From: Zygnema circumcarinatum
Lineage: Eukaryota; Streptophyta; Zygnematophyceae; Zygnematales; Zygnemataceae
DNA length: 64,000 nt
Direction: 5' to 3'
Assembly: GCA_037447605.1 (NCBI GenBank)
Contig: CM074808.1
Location: 699,665 to 763,664, forward strand
Notes under the pieces: model-generated
Told to the model about the DNA's origin: nothing
Seen by the model: the letters and a program-made list of their open reading frames with translations, nothing else
Database searches by the model: none
Shown here: piece after piece, positions 24,337 to 34,573 of the stretch
Layout of the letters: each line of letters opens with the position of its first letter
Position numbering within the stretch: position 1 is the first letter of the stretch
Made by a program: the position numbers and the translations under genes

Positions 24337-27300
24337 ATGGCTGCGTCCCGCGCCCTCTTCAAGCCCGTCACCCCCGGCAGCCATGGCGCCGATCCCGCTG
24401 CTCCCTCCTCTTCCCACTCCCACCACCATGGCCGTGACCATCACAGCCACTGCGATCACTCTCCACCCGCAGAGCCTTTCTCCGCTCCAACTCTAAATGC
24501 TCCCTTCTCCTCCTCCTCCTCCTTGGAAGGAGGCCATGGCAGTCCGTACATTCCCTCTACCACTCCTGTAGCAACTTTAGGAGGAGTCACCACTCCCTCT
24601 ACGGATAGCAGGAAGCGCCTGCCTCCTCTATGGCGCGGCTCGGAAGCTCACGCTTCCTCTAGGGAGGATTCTCACAATTCCTTCTCATCCTTCTCCTCCA
24701 GAACTGCAGACAGCGTGGCTAGCAGCGCTTCACCCATGGACCTCCGATCCTTTTCAGTGAGCTCAGCCATGGCTCCTTCCCCTCAACCAGACCTCTCGCC
24801 CTCTCCTCATCCTCAAGAGAGCTGGTCTGCTCCGGCTGGCTCCACATCGCAACCCCCATATGGAACCCCCTCTCCTTCCGGCTCTGACTGGCAGACTCCT
24901 CCTTCTACTTGGAGCGGAGTCCATGGCGTCAAATATGCTCCAGAAGAGAGGAGGAGGAGTTGGTCTGGCAGCTATGCCTCTCGCTCGCGAGGCACTCCTG
25001 ACTCTCACAGCATTTCCCTTTTTGCGGATTTGGATGGAGCTGTGAGGAGGACCCGGTCATCTTTAGGGTTTGAAGGCACTCCGTCTAAGCTGGGGAGAGG
25101 GCCTATGGTGGGCCGCGTGGTTTCTATGCTGAACACAGTGAGGTTCCGAGGACGCGACACAGGGCGCCTCGCAGTTCTCATTGCGCTCAACATTGCATAT
25201 TCAACCACGGAGTTTGTTTTTGGTCTCTTTACAGGAAAGATAGGTAAGAAAATGTTCCCCTTGAGTTTCGGCTATGTGGATGGAAGGAACAAATTAGACC
25301 ACTTGCACCTCGATGCTTCCGAAGTGCTGTTTTGTTCCTCGTGTAGGGGATCTCTAGTGAATACACGGCAAATCATTTTAGTGACAAGAATCGTCGTTCC
25401 GTTCTTTGTTAGCTCACCAGTTAGAGTAGTAGAAACGGAGGCACAGTTGTTATTTTCACACTATGGAGAATGTCAATTTATATCATTAAAGTGTACGAAC
25501 CACACTTTGCCAATAGAGCCATGACTTTGGCAGCCAAAGATATCAAACTACGTCAATATATATCCGACTTTGGTAGGGATCCACTTATGGTGTTCTCTCC
25601 CGAGCACTTCTCGCAGCACTCCCATGTTCAGTGCACTCGAACAAACGTGCAAATCAAGTACTTGTTTTTATACTAGCAAGCTTACGATGTGACAACAGCA
25701 ATGAGGCCATTACATTAACGTTAGCATTAGGGCATGTCAGACTTAAAAAATCGTCAATAGTAATGAAGGAAAAACTTCCTTAATTCTAAACCACGACGAG
25801 TCCTCTGGGGACATCGCGATCCGCCTGCAAACGAGTACTCCGTATAAAAAATCTTTAGTACTACTGAAGCAAAATCTTCCGTTCGATTTTTTCAAGTCTG
25901 ACGTGCAATACTGTGGCAGTGTGCCAAGGGAAAGTGCGGAGCAAGTTTTGTAGCAGCACTTCTTTTAGCAATGCAGTCAACAACCCAGCTAATTATTTTG
26001 GCTTACATGAGAAAGACTCGGAGGTTTTTTTGGTACTGCTTGAATAGGAATGTTGAACTCCTTTTCGCAGTTATCTGGTTTTGCTGGATTAAGGTCATCT
26101 TCCTTTTCTCTATGCTTTGCTAGGGACGGTGACTGTGCATACCTTTCTATAATTCAATCTCGCTGATTCTATGGTTTTTCTGTTTAAATGTTGCCGTGTT
26201 CATTATCCCAGAGCTTGTATCGGACTCGTTCCATCTCTCGTTTGGATGCTGTGTCCTAATCCTATCGCTGACGGCCATGGTCTGGGGACGACAGAAGCAT
26301 GATGCGCACTTCACCTATGGGTATGATGTGAGCTATTTACAATTTCCCTTCAACACAGACCTTGTGCATGCTCATGATTCAGCAGTTAACTGTCAGAATC
26401 TGTTTTTTAGTCAAATAGAATTCGTAGCTTTTGCCAGCTTGATATTCAGCTTGCCTCATTTTCGAGTTGGAAGTATTGTAATACAGAACTTAAAGGCTGC
26501 CCTTCCTTTGATCACAGTAGGTCCTCATCACTTGAATGGTTCTTCGATTCTAATTTGTTAAGTGTGGGGTATTGATGCATTGCATCTGTGTTGTATGGCA
26601 TTGTGACTTGAAGACGTGACTGCTTGTCCTCAACTGAAATTTAGGCACCTTAAAAATGCTCATCACTTGAGCCCAATTGATCGATGAAGCATTTGGCATA
26701 ACCATAGGAGTCCCAACTTACTTCTGTGCATTCTGAAAGCATATAGGGAGGCATTGCTTTGGCTGAAGTATTAGACATTTGTTCAGCAGGAGAGCGATGC
26801 TTAAAACCAATAGTTGTATTGGCTGGGCCTTTTGGCATTCCTGATACCAAAAATCCATAAAACTCAGGGCCTGCAATATCCTATTCTCGCGGAAACAGGC
26901 GTGTGCTTGTCAGAATATTTTTGGTCACTGTGGTCCAACTTCTAGTGATCACTTTTTCACTTGTCCTCATCCAAGCATCCGACGTTTCTTTTTTAAAGTG
27001 GTCGAGAATGTGAGGATGTAGTTCAGGTCACACTGTATCTCCTGGCTTTGATCCTTCTACGCATTGTAGCATCCATCCAACCGCAATCTCATATTCATGT
27101 TGCACATTTTCTGCAGCCATTTTTTCTCTTCATTTGGTTGCTCCTTTCCTCATGACATCCCGGAGCTATAAACTTCGAGCACCCTAATATCTTCCTTTGT
27201 CTGATGACCTTGTGTCCATGTAAGGAACTTGCGACTTAAGGGAGCATATTTAATACTAACTCGATAACATAATTTTGTCAGGTACGGGCGCCTGGAAGTT

Positions 27301-29887
27301 TTGGCAGCATTCACAAATGCTGTGAGTAACATTGTGTTTGCAGGNNNNNNNNNNTTTGCTGGCCCCCCCCCCCGCCCCCCCCCCCCCCTCACTTTTCATT
27401 TTCCCTGATTCACAGGTTTCTTATTTAGTCTCCTTCACCTTTCTTTGCCCCTCCTATCTTTCCAATTTGCCATCTGAGAAGTTATTCTATGAGGCGTAGG
27501 TATGCCGCACGACAGTGTGATAGTGCTATCTTTGAAAGCTTTGTTTGTTCTCCATGCTGTACAGCTATTTTTGCTGTTCCTCTCCTTTTCGCTGTCGGTG
27601 GAGGCCCTCCATGCGTTTATTGAAGACGAGTCGGAGCATAGGTGCGCGTAACCTTCTCCCCAGTGCCCGTGGTAGTCAGGACTGCAGTGCAGATAAAAGG
27701 AGGGGTTTTGCCAGACTGCATGTGCATCTGGCTACCCGAATGTGTACTCAAAACCTTTTGTGATTTCTAGATAAATGACAAGGTTGTTGTCTGAGAATAG
27801 AATAGGGAAGAAGGCCTATTGTGAACTATTGGTATTCGTTTTCTACTCTATGGAACGAGCTTCCGTCTTAACGAAGCAACATGCTTTATTGTCAGTCGCA
27901 AAAGTGAAGCTTTTGACCGCCCATTGGTCTGAGCTTTCTGGTCGGATTGTGCATGCCGATGCTCCCCAGGCATTACCTCGTTCTCTCGGCAGTTGCCAAC
28001 CTCCTTGTGAACCTGCTTGGAGTGTACTTCTTCCGAAGCTATGCGCGTGTCCACATGCGTAAGTTCCTATTCTCCGTCCTATCAATGCTGCATGTTTGCA
28101 ACGCACAATGCCTTCCAAGCTAAGCAGGGAGGGGGGCCACGTGTCCTCTCATGCTGTCCAGTTGGCAGCCATGTGGCGCAAAGGTTTTCGCTGCCAATAG
28201 CCAGAAACTCTCTTAGCATGCAAAGCAGAAACTTGAAGCTGTGAAGCTTGTGCTCGCTGTCATGATTGGATGGTGCAGAGTACAATCGGCCACAGGACAT
28301 GAACCATCACGCCATATTCTTGCACCTTCTGTCAGACTCTATCCGCAGGTGTCTGCCCTATCTTAACTCTCAGAATGAAGCTATCTTCTTAAGTTCACGT
28401 GTGAGAATGTTGCCAGCTGATCTTGCAACATTGTTGTATGCAAAACCATGCTTCAAGAGCTCAAGGCCATTGGAAGCGATGCAATTAAGGATGCATACTT
28501 TTTCCATTACTTGCTGATTGTTCACTTGTGATGCATTGGATTAATCACCGAACATGGATCGATTTTCCATAACATCCATAATTTGGATATTATCGATGAT
28601 GCATTAGTGAGCTGGCACTGGGCTTTTTGCTGAATTCCGGTTTTTTGCTGTCTGCAGTGCTGGCGTAATTTTGGCCTCGTGGTTTCTAGCGATGGGGTGA
28701 GCTGGCATCACCTCCTCCCGTTCTTCTGCGCTTAACTGCAAACGTCTGAAAGAGCGGCTTAACCCCTTTAACTGCTGGGAATCTCATGCTGTCTTTGTAG
28801 TGGATGTAGAAGTTGGCGGGAGAATCTTTCCTTGCACCCATCGTATATCTCAACCTTAATTCAGAAGCGCTAAGTTAGTCCATCATTCTGACTAAGGTTG
28901 TGTAAACTCTGTAAACTCTGCGCGTGTGCAGAGTGCACAGTGCGGAGGCCATCTGCCTCGGCCTTGTCGCTGCGACTGTGCTCTTTGTCACTCTGCCAAT
29001 TCTGCGATCCTCGGGAGGGCTACTCCTGCAGATGGCACCTGCAGGGATTTCAGAGGACGCTCTGCACAAGTGCATTCGCGAGGTACATACTTAACATGCG
29101 TATATACATGCACGCATACATACAGTTTTGGGCAATGGTGCTCCAAGTTCTGTCGTTCTGGTTTTGAGGAGAACAGGGCGGTGTTAGGAAAGGCAGCTAA
29201 GCCTCCACTCCAGCTCATGAGCACGAACATGGGATTGAGATCAGGGAAAACAAGGAGTGTGTATGTTTGAATAGAGAATTACAATGAAGCAGGCACAAAA
29301 GAACCTAAACCGAAAGCCGCAGGCAGTTTGCAGACAGAAACCACTGCGATTTGTCATTGGGTTTTCAAGTTTTCAGAACCATGCTAAGGTGTGTGGTTGG
29401 AGCGCAGGCGGCTTCATATGAGGGTGTTGTGGAGTGCTATGAAGTTCGGTTTTGGGCCATGGTCCCGGGAGTCATAGTGGGCACACTCAACATGAGGGTA
29501 AGTGGCCTCTACCATAGGGTAGTCGCCATCTGAAAACACCGCTCTCGCCACTGCGCGCCTCTCTCGCTCTCTCGATCTCTCTCTCTCTCACTCTCGTTCT
29601 CACTCTCTCTTCCTTTCTCTCTCTCTCTCTCTCTCTCACTCTCTCCTCGCAGTCAGTCAACGAAGCCTGTACAGCCCATGTGTTCCGTTTTGAGTGCAGA
29701 ATTTCCCCTCCTCTTTTTCATTCGTTTTTGTTTCTTTCTGGGAATCAACGTGCTTTAACACTCTCCCTTCTCCCGGTCCCTGCAGGTCGCTTCTTCTGCG
29801 GACGAGCAGCGAATCCTGCAGCACGTGCACAGTGTGTTCAATGATATCGGCATCACAGATCTGACCATTCAACTTGAACAACAATAA
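24337..29887 (+). CDS. MTP5: MTP5-like zinc transporter (cation diffusion facilitator), 10 exons
   Basis: Exons 24337-25243, 26212-26320, 27282-27321, 27565-27641, 27970-28058, 28279-28348, 28658-28696, 28932-29082, 29408-29497 and 29786-29887 join in phase to 557 aa. I chose the ATG in context GCAGCCATGG; an in-frame ATG lies at 24268. Residues 1 to about 285 are a His/Ser/Pro-rich cytosolic region (SHSHHHGRDHHSHCDHS near 28-44). Six membrane segments and a C-terminal CDF domain follow (RFWAMVPGVIVGTLNMR; ILQHVHSVFNDIGITDLTIQ). The fifth segment keeps the HLLSD metal site, but the second reads HLSFG, lacking the usual Asp of HxxxD, as in the MTP5/ZnT6 class. Arabidopsis MTP5 pairs with MTP12 to move zinc into the Golgi; the same partner role is inferred here. 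Intron 3 holds an assembly gap (27345-27354). Confidence 0.92.
25727..25906. mobile_element. MITE-like element (GTCAGACTTA family), divergent copy
   Basis: Lies in MTP5 intron 1. Ends GCATGTCAGACTTAAAAAATCG and, inverted, CGATTTTTTCAAGTCTGACGTGC, so the termini form an imperfect inverted repeat of about 20 bp. It shares the termini and an internal GAGTACTCCG block with the elements at 34190-34320 and 46550-46682, but is about 50 bp longer. Confidence 0.55.
27345..27354. other. Assembly gap (10 N) beside poly-C
   Basis: Ten N's followed by a C-rich homopolymer (27363-27388). Both lie inside MTP5 intron 3 (27322-27564), so the coding model is not affected. The gap size is probably nominal. Confidence 0.95.
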
Positions 29888-30853
29888 ACTTTTCCAAAAA
29901 AATGATTCCGAAGGCTGATCCACTCCACGCACCACCACACGGATTATTGTCTACAAAACGTCGACTCAAATTCATCCGCTAGCCAATCAGAAATCACTTG
30001 CAACCTTGACCTTTGCCTCCTTTTGAGAGGCGGCGGGCTTTTGTATATTTTTTTCCCTTTTATTGCAGTAGTAATTTATCTCTTTGATTATGTCTGCTGC
30101 TTGATAGTTGGGATTAGAAGAATAAGGAGAGAACGTGTTTTGCAAGCCATCCCCCGCGTTTTTGCAAAATTGTTTTGTTAAAGTTTTCCATCAATATGTG
30201 AAATGTGCTCGTTTTCTGGCATTTTTTGCAATGCTCAAGCCTCCAAAATGACGAAAGTTATTTTTTTCCAAGAATTGAAAAAGTAAACTTTCGTACTATC
30301 TCCTACTTCAACTGACGTTTCCAGCTCTCTAACTCTCCACTTCAGGTAAGGCAAGAGTTTTCTTTCTTCATGGGGAAAAAGACATAAAAAAATACGAAGA
30401 TTGCGTACGAGAAAGCGAACAACGAAAGCAGTGTTGTGACAGACTTGTAAACAGTTAAAAGGCGAACATGTGTACATGAACGTTTGTACTGCAACGCATG
30501 AATTGGACTACACTACTCTCAGCTTCTCACGACATTCTGCAGCTAAATTGCGGCCCCATGGCAGAATGTACTAAACGAAATCGGACGGGCGCGTACTTTC
30601 AACAACAATCTCCCGAGCAAGGGCCATTCGGTACTAAAGGACCAACGAAAAAACAAATTCTTAGCCTGCTGTGTGCTTACTATACATGTTAATACAGCTA
30701 CAGTTACAGTTAAAGGAAGGACCAGATGGCCTTTGCTTCTCTCATCCTCCTCCATACGAGAAAATGATCCTACCCCACTGAACCCAGTTTCTTAGAAACC
30801 TCGATTCACGTTTTCGTTTTCTACTTTTCAATCAAAATGAGAAGGGTTTCTTT
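29888..30853. other. Intergenic, nothing recognised
   Basis: MTP5 3' flank and spacer before the 3' end of a minus-strand gene. AT-rich; no conserved open frame, repeat or RNA gene seen. Confidence 0.5.
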
Positions 30854-32093
30854 TTAGAGAGACGAGGAGAGGCTTCGTCGAGCCCTCATTGGAGCAGAAA
30901 CCTCTCTCTTAGGAAGCCCTTGCTGCTGGTGCATCTGCTGCTGTGGCGTCGTCTGCGAAGGCGACACATATCCCGGGCTCCCTCCATTCCGCGAGGAAGC
31001 ACAATGCGGAAGCTTCGCCTGTGGGGCTGAGCGCTGTGCGCACTGCGAAGGCGAAGGGCGGCCGCGAGGTCCTCCTCCTCTCGAGCCGTCGGCTGCTCCC
31101 GAGTCGATCGCACATCGCCGAGACTCTCTGGACGTGGGGCCGCGTCTCGCGTGGCCTTGGCCCTGTAGAGGAGGAGAAGGAGGAGGAGGAGGAGGAGGAG
31201 GAGGAGGAGGGGGAGGAGGAGGGGGAGGAGGAGGAGGAGGAGGAGGAGGGAGGGGGAGGAGGGAGGGGGAGGGGGGACGCAATGCAACAACAAAAAGAAA
31301 AGAATGTTACCAATGTTCGCAGAGGAAGAAGGGGATTGTTTTGATCGGCAGAGTGCGGAGCACTTTGGAAGTGGCCTTTGGACCCTTTTAGGGACAGGTG
31401 GCGGCGTACCATGAGGCGATGGTCGGCGCGCATGAGCGAATCGGGTGGCGCCACGTGGCAGTGCGACTGCAGGCGGTCCTTGTGCGCCTGCGCGACCTCG
31501 AGGATGCGCTTGAGCTGCTCCCTCTCGTCCTCCTCCGCCGACACGTGGCGCCCTCCGCACCTGCACGCCCACACCCTTCGCTCTGAGCAGGCGCACTGTG
31601 AAGGGAGGGAGGGGACCCCCCCTCCGCATCGCACTGAGGACCAGTTGCGATCAAGCAGGGAGACTTTTCCCAATTCCAGTGGATAGCATCCTCCACTATA
31701 TCTCCCCCACCTTCACCCTCTCGCTCTCTCTCTCTCTATCTCTCTCTCTCACCTCTTCCACTCCTGCAGCGTGCATCCTGCATCTTGTGGAGGCTCTCCG
31801 TCGCTCCTTGTCAAGAATGCAAAGTCGCCCGTCTCGCTCTCCAAGCGATACGGCTTCTCCTTTCCCAGGAATCCCTCTTCTGCCCTCGTCCCAAATATGA
31901 GATCATCCCCCTCCTCCTCCCTCCTCTCCGCCGCGCCTCCCTCCTCCCCTCCCACGCCGCGCACGAGCCCATGAGCGGGGCTCGTCGACCCGTCCTCCCA
32001 GCTGTTGGCGGAGGAGGAAAACGCGGGAGAAGGAGAGGGAGGCGAGGGAGGCGGAGTGCTCCAAAAGGCAAAGAGACTCCCCCGAGAATCCAT
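30854..32093 (-). CDS. Unrecognised Pro/Ser-rich protein, probably 3 exons
   Basis: Exon 1 (32093-31753) opens with an ATG in an ideal GCCGCCATGG context and ends at a GTGAGAG donor in phase 2. It encodes 113 residues: MDSRGSLFAFW, a Pro/Ser-rich stretch, an acidic stretch, then KPYRLESETGDFAFLTRSDG. Exon 2 most likely begins at 31560 after a TGCAG acceptor and reads CGGRHVSAEEDEREQLKRIL, then a helical, His/Arg/Leu-containing segment to about 31384. A third exon after the CT-rich acceptor near 31165 could run in any of three open frames; one ends at 30854 with a Gln/Ser-rich tail. I do not recognise the family. The helical block may be a short interaction motif. Only exon 1 is well supported; the 3' half is a guess. 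Confidence 0.4.
31165..31276. repeat. (GGA)n / purine tract
   Basis: About 110 bp of GGA/GAG triplets on the + strand. It lies in the presumed second intron of the unrecognised minus-strand gene and gives long artificial Glu-, Gly- and Pro-rich frames in all six phases. Confidence 0.9.
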
Positions 32094-33329
32094 GGCGGCC
32101 TCGCCGTTCTCAACGCAGATCATGATAGGAAGCGCGCGGTAGGGCGGGCAGGAGGGAGGAGGCGGCAGGGAGGAGGGACCGGCAGCCAGCCTCCGGTAGA
32201 GGGGGTGCTCCCTCCTTCTCTTCCTCAGGGAATGCGGCGCGGCAGGGCACTCTCCACCCGCCATGGCTGGGCCTCCCCTCCCCTGTTATGAGGGAGCTCT
32301 CCTTCCCTCCCACCCTCCCTCCCTCTCGCTCTCCCGTCCCTGTCGCAGCTCGGCGCGCTCTCCCTCGCCGGCCGGGAACAAGGGGGACAGTGTCATGTCA
32401 CGTAAATCACGTCACACGTAACGTGACGTGACGTGACATCGGCTGGGAGCCAGCTGGTGTCGATGGGCCGCCGAAGGTGTCGGCAGCGACACGTGGCGGA
32501 TGGGCGGGGGGGCAACGCTGGGCGGCAGGCGAGGCGGGAACTGGGGGAGGGCGCATCCGGGGGAGGGAAACCCAGGCGGGACGGTGTGAATCACCGACAA
32601 AATGTCGGTGGAGCCGCGGAGAGAGTTGCGTGAGAGATTTTGGGTCATCATTAGGGGTCACGTGGCGAGTGGTGAATGGACGATGAGATTCTATAGAAGA
32701 TTGGATTGGTGGAGCTTTTGAATAGATCGTACGAGTGGCGTCATGTGACGTGGGGTCCCTAAAATCACGGGTGTTCGTACGCTTTGCCAAGTGGCGACGA
32801 GTGGCGACACGTGCGGGTCTCGGGGGATCATTGTCGGTCGGATATTGGCCGCTTGCAGGATTTTCAGGCAGTTACAAATGTTTTTGTCTGCCCAAAGGGC
32901 ATTGACCCGAACGACTGTTGGTGGAGGCTCACAGAAAATGAAAGTTATACTCTCCTTCGGGCAGGTTAAATCTGCCCGTAAGTTCCGGGCAGAGGAGGAC
33001 AGCGGGCAGTTGCCAGCGTCTGCAGGAGATCCGCCTGGCAGCCACCTCAGCAGAGAACGGGCAGAAAAAATAGTTTCCGTGCTGACCGAACCGGGAAGGC
33101 CGCCTTCAGTTCCGCTGAAAGGCGCTCTAAAACTCAACAGTCCCTGATCGAAATTGTCACGTGTCAACCGTCGGCCAATCAGCGCTCGCTACTACCCGTG
33201 GAGTAGAAATTTTGTCGGCACTCGCCGACCGTCCGAAGGGCCCAACTGCAACAGAAGCATCGACCATGCACGAGGAGGTGCCACGTGGCATTTTCTTAAA
33301 ATGGTGAACACAGATCGGACCATTAGACA
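32094..33329. promoter_or_regulatory. Upstream region with ACGTGAC repeats and G-boxes
   Basis: Upstream of the unrecognised minus-strand gene. Positions 32395-32440 hold overlapping TCACGT/ACGTGAC motifs (ACGTGACGTGACGTGAC at about 32418), a dense array of CRE/G-box-like bZIP sites. CACGTGGC motifs follow near 32489, 32659 and 33282. No conserved reading frame is present. Confidence 0.5.
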
Positions 33330-33870
33330 AACCAGTCGACTGGTTGGCAACCAGTGGTTGCGGACCGAAACAACCATTCGACTGGTTTCCAACCAGTGGA
33401 TGCCACTGGTTCGCAACCATTCGACTGGTTCGGAACCAGTGATCCAATGGTTGGCAACCATTGAATTTCTGAAATTAAAAAAAATTGCAAAAATGGGTCG
33501 TATGTGTTTTTTGGTGGGTTGCCAACCGTTGACAACTAGTGTAACAAGCCTGATGCGTACAGATGCGTACGAATTCGTACAGCCGAGTCGTACGAATGTA
33601 CGGAGATTCTGTACGGCCGAACCGTAATAGTTTTCTCCGAAACGCCGACGGCATTTTGGTAGCTGTAGCGTTCAGTTCGATACAACTAGTGATTTAATGG
33701 TTGCCAACCATTTGATTTAATGGATATAACCATTCGACTGGTTGCCAACCAGTGCCGCCGGATCGAAAAAACCATTCGACTGGTTGCCAACCAGTGGACG
33801 TCCAACCATTGCCATCCAATGGTTGTCCAATGGTTGCCGATCCACTGGTCCGAACTGTGAATGGTTCGCT
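33330..33870. repeat. Cluster of TGGTTGGCAACCA palindromes
   Basis: At least ten sites of the form ACTGGTTGCCAACCAGT, ATGGTTGGCAACCATT or half-sites in 540 bp, many preceded by ACCATTCG. Related to the cluster at 9230-9560. Units are separated by non-repetitive spacers, so it is not a simple tandem array. Confidence 0.75.
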
Positions 33871-34060
33871 AACCGACACAAATTAAGCAGCCCATTTGTC
33901 GTTTGCGGAAGCGCCGACACCAAATCTGGCAGCGGTCGAAGCGCCAACGTGGCGGCTTCCTAGACGACGCTGTGCCACGTGGTGCGCTCCTGTTGGACCT
34001 CGGGCAGCAAATGTTTGGGCGTAACGGTCGCATTTTTGGGGCATGTGTGCACCCACGCAA

Positions 34061-34160
34061 CGAAAACACCACATGCCATGCGTTGCCATGCCATACCATG
34101 CTATGCCGTCCATGCCATGCCGTACCATGCCGTGCCGTGCCATGCCGTGCCATGCCACTG
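34061..34160. repeat. ATGCC pentanucleotide tandem repeat
   Basis: Degenerate array of ATGCC/GTGCC/ATACC units over about 95 bp; a shorter pure ATGCC run lies at 34501-34522. No coding content. Confidence 0.8.
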
Positions 34161-34189
34161 GAAAAGTTGTTTTGGTTTGTTTCTTTTGT

Positions 34190-34320
34190 TAGGGGGTGTC
34201 AGACTTAAAAATTGTTCGTAAGTTTGAGAGCAGAAAGAGTACTCCGATGACATAGCGATTGTGCGGAGTACTTCCAAAACTTTCTAATTCGTAACATTTC
34301 GTTGAGTCTGACAACCCTAA
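34190..34320. mobile_element. MITE-like element (GTCAGACTTA family)
   Basis: Termini TTAGGGGGTGTCAGACTTA and, inverted, GTCTGACAACCCTAA bound a 130-bp element with internal GAGTACTCCG and its near-inverse CGGAGTACTT. Same family as 46550-46682. Confidence 0.7.
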
Positions 34321-34573
34321 TGTTGCAAATGGCCTCGAGCTTCCCTCGGGGCTGCCTTGCTCGAGGGCCGCCGCTGCGGCGCTTGCCCACAACACGACGC
34401 TGCATCCACGAAACATGGGACCCACTCGCTCACTCGACATGGGCAGGGACAGCCTATGATACCTTCTTATTCGAATAAATTATCACCCACACCTATATAC
34501 ATGCCATGCCATGCCATGCATGGCAGCATCGATGCCCTGCACGCCCCCTCTCTGCCCTCTCTCTCTCTCTCTC

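Noticed and set aside
30854-31673. Poly-Pro/Ser-rich 247-254 codon minus-strand frames as single-exon genes
   Set aside because: They cross the (GGA)n tract and ignore the splice signals either side of it.
34061-34160. CRISPR-like or structured repeat array
   Set aside because: It is a degenerate pentanucleotide run without spacers, in a eukaryotic nuclear context.
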